From contig JAZUMK010000013.1 of NCBI GenBank assembly GCA_045603585.1, positions 70,832-134,831 of the forward strand: 64,000 bases of DNA, in the 5' to 3' direction. Below, in pieces: positions 50,955 to 59,107 of the stretch. Below the pieces are notes generated by a model. The model did no database searches and was not told the DNA's origin. It was given only the letters and a program-made list of their open reading frames with translations. The DNA comes from SFEL01 sp045603585 (GTDB lineage: Bacteria > Bacillota > Clostridia > Christensenellales > CAG-138). The position numbers and the translations under genes are program-made. The first letter of the stretch is position 1, and the number at the start of each line of letters is the position of its first letter.

Positions 50955-51630
50955 AAAAGAAGACTCTGTGCGTTTTGTATCCCATCTGGATGTTCAGCGC
51001 CTTTTTCAGCGTACATTCCGCAGGGCGGATATACCCGTAGCATACTCCAATGGCTTCAATCCCCATCAGCAGCTGGCATTTGCAACCGCCCTTACCGTTG
51101 GAGCCACAAGTTCGGGCGAATGGCTGGATATTAAGATGGATAAAGAGCTTGCTGCGGATGAATTCATTGCACGGGTCAATGCTGCTTTACCCAGAGGATT
51201 CAGCATTCTTGAGGCATTTTGCATAGAGGAAAAGTATCCGTCTCTTTCCGCTGTAATGGCTGCGGCGGAATATTCCGTTGTGCTGCGGTTTGCTGAAGCA
51301 GTGCAGGCAGAAGAAATAAGCAGCTCAATAGAGAAACTGCTCAGCGACAGTATAGTTGTGCTTAAAAAGACCAAGGCCGGAATGAAAAACGTGGATATCC
51401 GTCCCATGGTATATAAAATGCAGCTTGATGCGGTACAGGGCAATGAATGCAGGATAGCCCTTGCAGGCAGGCTTGATGCGGCAGGCGGACTTAATGCAGA
51501 CCTGCTTCTCGGCGCAATGAAGGATATACTTGGCCGCGACTTTACATTTGATCTTCACAGAGAAGCAATATATTCCACAGACGGAGCTTTTATGCCGAAG
51601 GCCCCCGAAGGATATCCAATTGAGGCATAA
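50932..51630 (+). CDS. TIGR03936/DUF2344 radical-SAM-linked protein
   Basis: 232 residues. The N-terminus (KKEDSVRFVSHLDVQRLFQRTFRRADIPVAYSNGFNPHQ) is diagnostic of DUF2344. The GTG start at 50932 is set by TGGAGGT (50921-50927); the start lies inside the radical-SAM gene, a conserved coupling, and in some species the two are fused. The exact role is unknown; RNA modification has been suggested by its company, but that is not shown here. Confidence 0.92.
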   Translation: MRIIARFKKEDSVRFVSHLDVQRLFQRTFRRADIPVAYSNGFNPHQQLAFATALTVGATSSGEWLDIKMDKELAADEFIARVNAALPRGFSILEAFCIEEKYPSLSAVMAAAEYSVVLRFAEAVQAEEISSSIEKLLSDSIVVLKKTKAGMKNVDIRPMVYKMQLDAVQGNECRIALAGRLDAAGGLNADLLLGAMKDILGRDFTFDLHREAIYSTDGAFMPKAPEGYPIEA

Positions 51631-51654
51631 AGCTGTTTTTACCGGAGGTCCTTT

Positions 51655-53184
51655 ATGGACAAGGAAATCGTAGTAGACATAAACCCATATCAGACAAGAA
51701 CCGTTCTTATTGAAGACGGAGCCCCAAGCGAGATATATATCGAACAGCGGGGCAAAGAGCGTCTGGTGGGCAATATTTATAAGGGAAGGGTGCAGAACGT
51801 GCTTCCGGGCATGCAGGCAGCCTTTGTTGACGTTGGCCTTGAGCGCAATGCTTTTCTTTACGCGGGGGATATAAAGCTGGACGATGGCGAGTTTCAGTTT
51901 GGCGATTCCTGCGCTGATGTTCCTACCGAAACGCCCAATATAAAGGACATTGTAAAGCCCGGTCAGGAGATAATGGTTCAGGTGATCAAGGAACCGGTAG
52001 GCAATAAGGGCGTTCGTGTAACCACACATATCACCCTGCCCGGACGAACCCTTGTGCTTATGCCCATGGTAAATTACATAGGCGTATCCAGAAGGATAGA
52101 AAACGAAAGCGAGCGTTCACGCCTGAAGGAAACCATAGCAAAGGTAAAGCCTGACAACATGGGCGTCATCGTTCGTACTGCAGCGCTGGATAAAAGTATT
52201 GAAGAATTTGAAGCAGACATGGCATTTCTTACCCGCATGTGGGAAAGAATACAGAAAAAGTGCCAGATGCTGACTGCTCCCCGCCTGATTCACGCGGAAG
52301 AACCATTGGTATTCCGTACCATACGCGATCTTTTTACGCCGGATATCAGCAGGCTCACCATTAACGACCGGGAATTTTATGAAAAGGTCAAGGTGGTTGC
52401 GGGGATACTCTCTCCGGCTCTGAAAGAGCGGGTCGTGCTGCAGGATGCGCTGCCGGACAGGTTTGATGAGCTTAATCTTGATGCGGTTATAGATAAAGCC
52501 CTTTCCCGCAAGGTTTGGATGAAAAACGGCGCATACATAATTATCGACCAAACCGAGGCGCTGACCACAATAGACGTAAATACAGGCAAATACGTTGGCA
52601 GTACGGATAATCTGCAGGAAACAATCACCGCAACAAACTGCGAAGCGGCAAAGGAGATCGCCCGTCAGCTCAGGCTCCGTGATATCAGCGGCATTATCAT
52701 AATAGACTTTATTGATATGGATGAGATTGCGGATAAGGAACGGGTGCTGGAAACCCTTCGCGCAGAGCTTCGCAAGGACAGGACAAAATCAAATGTTCTG
52801 GGCATCACTCAGCTTGGCCTGATCGAGATGACCCGCAAAAAGTCCCGCAAGTGTATAAGCAACACCTTGGAAACCACCTGCCCTTACTGCGGCGGCACAG
52901 GACGGGTAATGACGGAAGAAACTGTTCTTCTGAAGGTACGTAAAAAGCTGATGCGCTGCCTGGCTACTGAAAACCATCCCGGATACCTTATAAAAGTTCA
53001 TCCGGATATCGCTCAGCTTATTTACGAGAATACCACCGAGTCCTCACCGATTCTGCCAAAGGAAAACGGACGTTCTATATGGATAGAGCAGGATCCTTCC
53101 CTGCATATCCATGATTTTTCCATAGTGCATATCGCCTCTGCAGAGGAGCTTAAGAGCCTTCGCTCTCTTGCAAAACTTTATTGA
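51655..53184 (+). CDS. rng: Ribonuclease E/G family, RNase G
   Basis: 509 residues, RNase G length. The S1 domain is at about 35-120 (VGNIYKGRVQNVLPGMQAAFVDVG). The catalytic DNase I-like core includes TTIDVNTGKYVGS and DISGIIIIDFIDM (metal-binding Asp pair). The zinc link is TTCPYCGGTGR (C-P-x-C). It lacks the RNase E C-terminal scaffold. It cuts AU-rich single strands in the cytoplasm and processes rRNA. It follows the DUF2344 gene by 24 bp. Unlike many Firmicutes, rplU/rpmA do not follow. Confidence 0.95.
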   Translation: MDKEIVVDINPYQTRTVLIEDGAPSEIYIEQRGKERLVGNIYKGRVQNVLPGMQAAFVDVGLERNAFLYAGDIKLDDGEFQFGDSCADVPTETPNIKDIVKPGQEIMVQVIKEPVGNKGVRVTTHITLPGRTLVLMPMVNYIGVSRRIENESERSRLKETIAKVKPDNMGVIVRTAALDKSIEEFEADMAFLTRMWERIQKKCQMLTAPRLIHAEEPLVFRTIRDLFTPDISRLTINDREFYEKVKVVAGILSPALKERVVLQDALPDRFDELNLDAVIDKALSRKVWMKNGAYIIIDQTEALTTIDVNTGKYVGSTDNLQETITATNCEAAKEIARQLRLRDISGIIIIDFIDMDEIADKERVLETLRAELRKDRTKSNVLGITQLGLIEMTRKKSRKCISNTLETTCPYCGGTGRVMTEETVLLKVRKKLMRCLATENHPGYLIKVHPDIAQLIYENTTESSPILPKENGRSIWIEQDPSLHIHDFSIVHIASAEELKSLRSLAKLY

Positions 53185-53190
53185 TTCAGA

Positions 53191-53219
53191 TGGACACAAC
53201 ATGGGATTTATGTTATAAT
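53191..53219 (+). promoter_or_regulatory. Promoter of the tRNA-Thr/tRNA-Pro pair, embedded in an inverted repeat
   Basis: TGGACA (53191-53196), 17-bp spacing, TATAAT (53214-53219) with TG upstream. A perfect 13-bp inverted repeat (53196-53208 with 53217-53229, 8-nt loop) spans it, so the -10 lies in the loop and right arm. Confidence 0.65.
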
Positions 53220-53235
53220 CCCATGTTGTGGCGAT

Positions 53236-53311
53236 GCCAACGTGGCTCAGTCGGTAGAGCAGCTGATTCGTAATCAGCAGGTCAGGGGTTCGAGTCCCCT
53301 CGTTGGCTCCA
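53236..53311 (+). tRNA. tRNA-Thr (anticodon CGT)
   Basis: A 76-nt cloverleaf with encoded CCA. The acceptor GCCAACG/CGTTGGC is perfect. The anticodon stem GCTGA/TCAGC carries loop TTCGTAA, anticodon CGU reading ACG. D-loop GG and T-arm GTTCGAGTC are normal. Confidence 0.95.
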
Positions 53312-53318
53312 TTTATAT

Positions 53319-53395
53319 CGGGGCGTAGCGCAGCTTGGTAGCGCGTTTGGTTCGGGACCAAAAGGCCGTGGGTTCAAATCCCGTCGCCCCGACCA
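53319..53395 (+). tRNA. tRNA-Pro (anticodon CGG)
   Basis: 77 nt with encoded CCA. The acceptor CGGGGCG/CGCCCCG is perfect. Anticodon loop TTCGGGA gives CGG, reading CCG. It lies 7 bp after tRNA-Thr, on the same transcript. Confidence 0.95.
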
Positions 53396-53398
53396 TGC

Positions 53399-53436
53399 AA
53401 AAAGGACCTTAGCATTTGCTTTGGTCCTTTTGTATT
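53399..53436 (+). terminator. Terminator of the tRNA operon
   Basis: AAAAAGGACC pairs with GGTCCTTTT; T-rich tail. Confidence 0.8.
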
Positions 53437-53450
53437 GTTTGCTTTCAGGC

Positions 53451-53762
53451 TTACTTTTTCTTTTTATCCGGTAGCTGGTCAGATATGCTCTCAAGCATAA
53501 TTTTTAAAAATTCCTTATCCTCTAAATTATTCACCAGAAGCATATCTTTAGCGCCATCGTATGGCTTTTCATATCGGACGTCCGGCATCATTTTTTTTGC
53601 TGACTCTGTGGGTTTTACAAGGAACCTGTCATCGTACACTCCGCCGATGCTTTTGCCGCGGCAATAAATGATATATTCGCCCATCATAGGCCGATAGGAT
53701 ATATCTTCGGCGTGTTTTATCTGTTCCAATATGTAATTAAGATATTCCTTTGACGATGCCAC
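53451..53762 (-). CDS. TfoX N-terminal domain protein
   Basis: 103 residues. The single TfoX/Sxy N-terminal domain is recognisable by ISYRPMMGEYIIYCRGKSIGGVYDDRFLVKPTESAKKMM, which matches the family order (MFGEY..Y..GK..G...D..LFVK.T). The helix-turn-helix-like C-terminal TfoX domain is lacking, as in many Firmicutes singletons. In Proteobacteria Sxy/TfoX promotes competence, but for single-domain versions no role is known. It ends with KKKK. It stands alone on the minus strand and converges with the tRNA operon. Confidence 0.85.
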   Translation of the reverse strand: MASSKEYLNYILEQIKHAEDISYRPMMGEYIIYCRGKSIGGVYDDRFLVKPTESAKKMMPDVRYEKPYDGAKDMLLVNNLEDKEFLKIMLESISDQLPDKKKK

Positions 53763-53847
53763 AGTATTGCTCCTCAGATTTTATACTTTGCATTTAATAT
53801 AGCATTAAAATCCCCTCCTGCCAATACAGGAGGGGGAGCCTGCTTTA

Positions 53848-54516
53848 TTACTGAAAAAAGGGCGGGGTAACAGGTGTTTCAGGGAACACGCTGCCGGCAG
53901 GGGAGGGTTCTGACAAACTGAAATACATCTTGGCGGCCTTGGTCGTGCCGAAATCCTGATTGGAGCCGCTCTGCTGTACCTTATTGAAGGCCTCGCGGAA
54001 CATGGCATTGTGGGCTTCTTCCCGATTTAGCAGGAAGTCTATGGTTTCTCTTACCTTTTTATCGTTTATCTGGCGATAAAGATACTGATAAACCACCTTT
54101 GCACGCTGCTCCGAGGCAATATTGGAAAGAAGATCCGCACACAGGTCCCCTGTAACGGTAACATAATCAGCGGTCCAGGAATAACCGGATGCATTTATCA
54201 GACCGGGATTTAGGCCCAGAATAACATGGGATTGTATCTCGCCTGCGGGTACGCTTGCAGCGTCAACATCGTGGCCATTCAATAGATTGATTGTTTGTGC
54301 GACCATTTCCATATGGCTCAGCTCTTCCGCAGCTATATCCAGAAACAGGTCTTTTATCTCAGGGTCCTTGATGCGGAAGCTTTGGGACATATACTGCATG
54401 GCTGCTTTAAGCTCGCCGTTGCCGCCGCCCAGCTGTTCCTGCATCAATGCAGCATACTGCGGATTTGCCTTTTCGATCTCTACGGGATGAAACAAGTTTT
54501 TTTCGTGCTTAAACAT
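53848..54516 (-). CDS. Manganese-catalase family protein (CotJC-like)
   Basis: 222 residues. The ferritin-like helices carry di-metal ligands in LFLDIAAEELSHMEMVAQ and NREEAHNAMF, plus an N-terminal Glu helix (KANPQYAALMQEQLGG). It resembles spore-coat CotJC and related Mn catalases, giving peroxide defence at the spore surface. The start is ATG 54516: TTTT of a 12-bp hairpin abuts it, and GAGG (54530-54527) partly lies in the stem. No cotJA/cotJB genes accompany it. Confidence 0.9.
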   Translation of the reverse strand: MFKHEKNLFHPVEIEKANPQYAALMQEQLGGGNGELKAAMQYMSQSFRIKDPEIKDLFLDIAAEELSHMEMVAQTINLLNGHDVDAASVPAGEIQSHVILGLNPGLINASGYSWTADYVTVTGDLCADLLSNIASEQRAKVVYQYLYRQINDKKVRETIDFLLNREEAHNAMFREAFNKVQQSGSNQDFGTTKAAKMYFSLSEPSPAGSVFPETPVTPPFFQ

Positions 54517-54549
54517 AAAAGATGACCTCACTTTCTAAGGTCATCTTTT
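54517..54549. terminator. Hairpin abutting the catalase start codon (terminator or attenuator)
   Basis: A perfect 12-bp inverted repeat AAAAGATGACCT/AGGTCATCTTTT, loop 9 nt, T-runs on both strands. On the minus strand it follows the YitT gene and ends at the base before ATG 54516. Confidence 0.7.
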
Positions 54550-54590
54550 CCAAAATGGATATGCGATATTCCGATTAATTTGCTAATGCT

Positions 54591-55244
54591 TTAATTTTCG
54601 TTGCTGACAGCAGGAGGCTTGCGCAAGCGCTGTATCAGGTCGATTATATAGGAGGACAGGGTGACGGTAATGAGAGAATACAAGATCCTGACAACAGGGA
54701 TATAGGTGAGGGACAGCGCCAATACCGTAAAGTCAGTGATAAGGTATGAGCGGGAAATGCGCCAGCCTGTAATATCAGAAATAAACAGCGCAAGGGCATC
54801 ATCGCCGCTGCAGGAGCCGCCGTTGACTATCACTATGCCTACGCCTACGCCTATAAATACCGCTCCCAGCACAGCCGCTAAAACAGGCTTATCGTAATAG
54901 TTTGGAAGCATGGGAGGGAAGGACTCCCAAATGCGGAAAAACATGGAAAGGCTCAGGGAGGATATGCCGGAGATCACAAGGAACCTTACGCCAAGCCTTC
55001 TGAAAGCCAAAACATAGCAAAGAAGATCCAGCGTTACGGACAAAACTGAAGGAGAAATGCCAAGCCAATAATTTAACAGCAGTATCATCCCCAGTACGCC
55101 GCCCTCTGTTACGCCGGTTTGACGGTGAATATTGTATATGCCAAAGGAACATATGGCCGTTCCCAGCAATATGAATATAATTCGCTTAACTGTAAATATG
55201 CCGCTGCATTCATTACGCAGACGACTGAAGAGGTTTCTGACCAT
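54591..55244 (-). CDS. YitT/DUF161-like membrane protein
   Basis: 217 residues with about five to six helices: FILLGTAICSFGIYNIHRQTGVTEGGVLGMILLLNYWLGISPSVLS is typical of YitT (glycine-rich G-x-x-G-G). It ends before the soluble DUF2179 domain that longer YitT proteins have, so it is a short form. The function is unknown; it may be a channel or transporter. GGGGATAAAAGT precedes ATG. It lies upstream of the catalase gene on the same strand, separated by a terminator-like hairpin. Confidence 0.8.
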   Translation of the reverse strand: MVRNLFSRLRNECSGIFTVKRIIFILLGTAICSFGIYNIHRQTGVTEGGVLGMILLLNYWLGISPSVLSVTLDLLCYVLAFRRLGVRFLVISGISSLSLSMFFRIWESFPPMLPNYYDKPVLAAVLGAVFIGVGVGIVIVNGGSCSGDDALALFISDITGWRISRSYLITDFTVLALSLTYIPVVRILYSLITVTLSSYIIDLIQRLRKPPAVSNEN

Positions 55245-55403
55245 ACTTTTATCCCCATCTGTTCTGAATAATTAGTATAACCCCGCCGGATGGGGGCAGG
55301 TCAAGGTGCAATATTGTATATTGCGTGATTTAAATAGACAAATGGGTGATTTTGCTATAAAATTTAATTTGGAATTATAGCGGCATGGCTGTCAGGAGGT
55401 GTT

Positions 55404-56717
55404 ATGATGAATCAGGTAATCACATCTGTGGATGTGGATTCCGTTGCGGATGAGCTGGGTATACTTGCGGGTATGGAGCTTGTGGCAATAGACGGTGAGC
55501 CTGTTCGGGATATCATAGACTATGAGCAGCTTTCCGCAGCGGAAACACTTACCCTGACCATACTTGACGATGACGGCAATATAGTTGATGTGCCTGTGGA
55601 AAAGGATTTGTATGAGCCTCTGGGCCTCGGCTTTGCAAACGGCGGCCTTATGAGCCCTATACGTTCCTGTAAAAATCACTGCGTTTTCTGCTTTATCGAC
55701 CAGATGCCAAAGGGCGTAAGAGATTCATTGCACGTTAAGGATGACGATTGGCGCCTTTCTTTGATAATGGGCAACTACGTTACCCTCACAAACGTTGACG
55801 ATGAGGAATTTGACAGAATAATCAAGCGGCATGTAAGCCCTCTGTATGTTTCCGTACATGCGACTGACCCTCAGGTGCGCCGCAAAATGATGGTAAATCC
55901 TTCGGCGGTGCGTATTATGGAGCGATTGACCGTTTTGAAGGAAGCTGGGATCCAGTTTCATTGTCAGATCGTGCTTTGCCCTGAGCTAAACGACAAAGCT
56001 GTGCTGGAAAAGAGCATAGCCGACCTTTACAGCCTGTGTCCTGCGGCTCAGAGCCTTGCGGTAGTGCCGGTTGGCCTTACCAAATACCGGGACAAGCTGT
56101 ATCCTCTTCGCTGCCTCACCCAGCAGGAAGCAGCGGATGCCATCGATACAATAGAAGCATGGCAGAAACGGGCTATGGAAGAGCAGGGAACGTCATTTGT
56201 ATTTGCTTCAGATGAAATGTACATCATTGCCGGAAGGCAGCTTCCCGAAGCAAAGGTATATGAGGATTACTGCCAGATAGAAAACGGCGTTGGCCTTCTG
56301 AGAAAATTCCAAGAAGAGTTCCTGTATGCTCTGGAGGATAAACGGCCGCTTGAAAACGAAGTGGTATTGGACAGCGCTTCCGGAGTATCCGCCGCTCCCT
56401 TTATGCAGAGCCTTTTTGAAAAGCTGATTCCTTACGGAATACGCATAAATGTTCATCCCATAGTAAACCGCTACTTTGGAGAAACCGTTACGGTATCCGG
56501 CCTGATAACCGCAACAGACCTTGCAGATCAGCTTAAAGGCAGGCTTGCTTCGGATACGCTGCTTATCCCCCACAACATGATGAGGGAGAGGGATGACGTT
56601 TTTCTGGATGGAATAAGGCTTCCCGAACTTGAACAGATGCTTAAGACAAAGGTTGCACCCATATGGGCTACCGACGGCGAAGTTTTTATAAACGAATTAT
56701 TTGATATGTTAGGATAA
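55404..56717 (+). CDS. DUF512 radical-SAM protein with N-terminal PDZ-like domain
   Basis: 437 residues. A PDZ-like region (residues 1-65; SVADELGILAGMELVAIDGEPVRDIIDYE) precedes the radical-SAM loop SCKNHCVFCFIDQMPKG (C-x3-C-x2-C) and the DUF512 C-terminal domain. The family is nearly always next to der, as here (14 bp), and a link to ribosome or tRNA maturation has been proposed only by that company. AGGAGG precedes ATG 55404, with ATG 55407 possible. Confidence 0.92.
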   Translation: MMNQVITSVDVDSVADELGILAGMELVAIDGEPVRDIIDYEQLSAAETLTLTILDDDGNIVDVPVEKDLYEPLGLGFANGGLMSPIRSCKNHCVFCFIDQMPKGVRDSLHVKDDDWRLSLIMGNYVTLTNVDDEEFDRIIKRHVSPLYVSVHATDPQVRRKMMVNPSAVRIMERLTVLKEAGIQFHCQIVLCPELNDKAVLEKSIADLYSLCPAAQSLAVVPVGLTKYRDKLYPLRCLTQQEAADAIDTIEAWQKRAMEEQGTSFVFASDEMYIIAGRQLPEAKVYEDYCQIENGVGLLRKFQEEFLYALEDKRPLENEVVLDSASGVSAAPFMQSLFEKLIPYGIRINVHPIVNRYFGETVTVSGLITATDLADQLKGRLASDTLLIPHNMMRERDDVFLDGIRLPELEQMLKTKVAPIWATDGEVFINELFDMLG

Positions 56718-56731
56718 AGAGAGGTCAAATT

Positions 56732-58072
56732 ATGTCAAAGCCCCTTGTGGCGGTAGTAGGCCGCCCGAACGTTGGCAAATCCACGTTCTTCAATAAAATA
56801 ATCGGCAAACGTATTGCCATAGTTGAGGATACCCCCGGCGTAACCCGCGATCGTATTTACGGCGATGCTGAGTGGTTGGATCATCACTTTGCGCTGGTGG
56901 ATACCGGCGGTATCGAGCCTATGAAAGAGGATATCATCAGCACCCAGATGCGCCGTCAGGCTGAGCTGGCCATCGAAACTGCTGACGTAATCATCTTTAT
57001 GGTGGACGGCCGCGAAGGCATAACCGCCGCAGATGAAGACGTTGCCGAAATGCTGCGCCGCTCTGCAAAGCCCATAGTTTTGGCGGTAAACAAGGTGGAT
57101 CATCCCAAGTTTGAGGATGCTGCCTATGATTTCTATGCGCTGGGCATAGGCAATCCCATAACCATTTCTGCAGAGCAGGGCCTTGGCCTTGGCGATCTGC
57201 TGGATGAGGTTGTGGCTTATTTCCCCAAGTACGATAAGGAATATCAGAGCGACGCCATCAATATCGCCATCGTGGGCAAGCCGAACGTTGGCAAGTCCAG
57301 CCTTGTAAACGCATTGCTTGGATATGAACGTACCATCGTAAGCAATATTTCCGGTACCACCCGCGATGCCATTGATACTCCTTTCACCTGGAACGATAAT
57401 GACTTTGTTCTGGTGGATACAGCAGGTATTCGCCGCAAGCGTGCCATAGAGGATGAAACCATTGAACGATACAGCGTTATCCGTTCCCTGGGTGCAATAC
57501 GCCGCGCAGACGTTGTGCTTATCGTAATAGATGCCGCTGAGGGCATGAGCGAACAGGACGTTCGCATAGCGGGCTATGTACACGAGGAAGGCAAAGCTTC
57601 TGTTGTGATCGTTAACAAGTGGGATGTTATCGAAAAAGATACCCATACCATGAATGAATTCAAGAAGAAGCTGTATTCTGATCTGGCCTTCATGAGCTAC
57701 GTTCCCATGCTGTTTATCTCTGCCAAAACCGGCCAGCGTGTAAATAAGGTTCTGGAGATGGCAAAGTATGCCTACGATCAGAACAGCATGCGTATTTCCA
57801 CCGGCACCCTCAATGACGTTATATCTGAGGCCATTACAGTTACCGAGCCCCCCTCCGATAAGGGCCGCAGGCTGAAGATCTACTACGGCACTCAGTTTGC
57901 CACCAATCCCCCCACATTTGCTTTGGTTGTAAACGACCCCAACATCATGCATTTCTCTTATCAGCGTTATCTGGAGAACTATCTGCGCAAGTCCTTCGGA
58001 CTGGATGCAACACCTATCCGTCTCAAGGTGCGCCAGAGGGGCAAAAACGACGAGCTTAACGGCGGAAAATAA
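56732..58072 (+). CDS. der: Ribosome-associated double GTPase Der (EngA)
   Basis: 446 residues. Two tandem G domains: G1 motifs GRPNVGKSTFFNK and GKPNVGKSSLVN, with DTPGVT/DTAGIRRKR and NKVD/NKWD boxes. The C-terminal KH-like domain (PPTFALVVNDPNIMHFSYQRYLEN) completes the fold. It is essential for 50S assembly in bacteria. RBS AGAGAGGTC lies upstream. Codon use is that of a highly expressed gene. It is followed by a hairpin at 58088-58110. Confidence 0.98.
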   Translation: MSKPLVAVVGRPNVGKSTFFNKIIGKRIAIVEDTPGVTRDRIYGDAEWLDHHFALVDTGGIEPMKEDIISTQMRRQAELAIETADVIIFMVDGREGITAADEDVAEMLRRSAKPIVLAVNKVDHPKFEDAAYDFYALGIGNPITISAEQGLGLGDLLDEVVAYFPKYDKEYQSDAINIAIVGKPNVGKSSLVNALLGYERTIVSNISGTTRDAIDTPFTWNDNDFVLVDTAGIRRKRAIEDETIERYSVIRSLGAIRRADVVLIVIDAAEGMSEQDVRIAGYVHEEGKASVVIVNKWDVIEKDTHTMNEFKKKLYSDLAFMSYVPMLFISAKTGQRVNKVLEMAKYAYDQNSMRISTGTLNDVISEAITVTEPPSDKGRRLKIYYGTQFATNPPTFALVVNDPNIMHFSYQRYLENYLRKSFGLDATPIRLKVRQRGKNDELNGGK

Positions 58073-58087
58073 TAACCATAATTTTAT

Positions 58088-58110
58088 CCGGGCAGATCCT
58101 TTCTGCCCGG
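58088..58110 (+). terminator. Hairpin after der
   Basis: CCGGGCAGA/TCTGCCCGG, 9-bp stem, loop TCCTT; short T-containing tail. It may attenuate into the next gene. Confidence 0.55.
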
Positions 58111-58137
58111 TAATTTCATTCCCGGAGGAGAGCGGAT

Positions 58138-59004
58138 TTGCATTACGTTAACGCAAAGGGCATATTGTCTGCAAAAAACGGAATAAACCTGTATAGGGGC
58201 TGTCAGCATGGCTGCATTTATTGCGATTCGCGAAGCCGCTGCTATAATATGGATCACGCCTTTGAAGATATAGAAGTAAAGCAAAACGCACTGGTATTGC
58301 TGGAGGATGCGCTGCGAAAAAAACGCAAACCATGCATGATAGGCACAGGCTCCATGAGCGACCCGTACATGCCTCTTGAAAGCGAACTGAGATACACCAG
58401 ACGAGCACTGGAACTGGTAAAAAAATATGGATGCGGCGCTGCGGTCATAACCAAGTCAAGCAGAGTGCTTGACGATATAGACCTGATGAAATCCATAAAC
58501 AACAGTACAAAGTGCGTTGTTCAGATGACGCTCACGACATATGATGATGAGCTGTGCCGGATCATTGAGCCCAATGTAAGTATAACCTCGGAAAGGTTTC
58601 AGGCATTAAAAACGCTTGATGAGGCAGGGATCCCCACTATCGTATGGCTGTGCCCCATATTGCCCTTTATAAACGACACCGAAGAAAACATAAGCGGCAT
58701 ATTGGATTACTGCATAAAGGCAAGAGTAAAGGGGATAATATGCTTCGGTATGGGAGTGACGCTGAGAGAGGGAAACAGAGAATATTTTTACAGTAAGCTG
58801 GATGAACATTTTCCGGGCTTAAAAGAGCAATACATCCGCAGATACGGCTATTCCTATATGCTGGAAAGTCCAAACAATCACGAACTGATGAATTTGTTTC
58901 ATACTGTATGTGAAAGGGAAGGGCTGATGCACGATAATGATGAGATTTTTCATTATCTGAATAAATTTGAACAAAAAGGTTCTAAGCAGATAAGCTGGTT
59001 TTAA
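58138..59004 (+). CDS. SPL-type radical-SAM protein (COG1533)
   Basis: 288 residues. The loop GCQHGCIYCDSRSRC supplies the C-x3-C-x2-C cluster, with NLYRGC just before. GTGSMSDPYMPLESE and VWLCPILPFINDTEENI are typical of the spore photoproduct lyase-like family (COG1533). It is shorter than true SplB (about 340 aa) and lacks its extra C-terminal part, so DNA-repair function is not assumed. The TTG start at 58138 follows CGGAGGAG. Its position between der and spoIVA replaces plsY/gpsA found in other Clostridia. Confidence 0.85.
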   Translation: MHYVNAKGILSAKNGINLYRGCQHGCIYCDSRSRCYNMDHAFEDIEVKQNALVLLEDALRKKRKPCMIGTGSMSDPYMPLESELRYTRRALELVKKYGCGAAVITKSSRVLDDIDLMKSINNSTKCVVQMTLTTYDDELCRIIEPNVSITSERFQALKTLDEAGIPTIVWLCPILPFINDTEENISGILDYCIKARVKGIICFGMGVTLREGNREYFYSKLDEHFPGLKEQYIRRYGYSYMLESPNNHELMNLFHTVCEREGLMHDNDEIFHYLNKFEQKGSKQISWF

Positions 59005-59022
59005 ATTAACGTTAATGCAAAT

Positions 59023-59048
59023 AAAAGCACCTTTCAAAGGTGCTTTTT
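59023..59048 (+). terminator. Terminator after the SPL-type gene
   Basis: AAAAGCACCTT/AAGGTGCTTTT, 3-nt loop, T-rich end. Confidence 0.85.
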
Positions 59049-59107
59049 GCATTAGAACATGATGCGCAACATATATATTTAAAGCCACATGTTACAGGGA
59101 GGTGCCT

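Noticed and set aside
53044..53494. Minus-strand frames across tRNA-Thr and tRNA-Pro with peptides resembling annotated short proteins
   Set aside because: Their protein-like phrases come from tRNA sequence read in the wrong strand, a known source of false database proteins.
56735..57952. Long minus-strand open frame (about 405 codons) opposite der
   Set aside because: It mirrors the codons of der, has no ribosome-binding site and its translation is Cys/His/Tyr-rich without any family pattern. The same holds for the long antisense frames opposite dnaE, murB, oadA and the rRNA methyltransferase.
58138..59004. Spore photoproduct lyase (splB)
   Set aside because: The radical-SAM loop fits the superfamily, but the protein is shorter and lacks the C-terminal region of true SplB.
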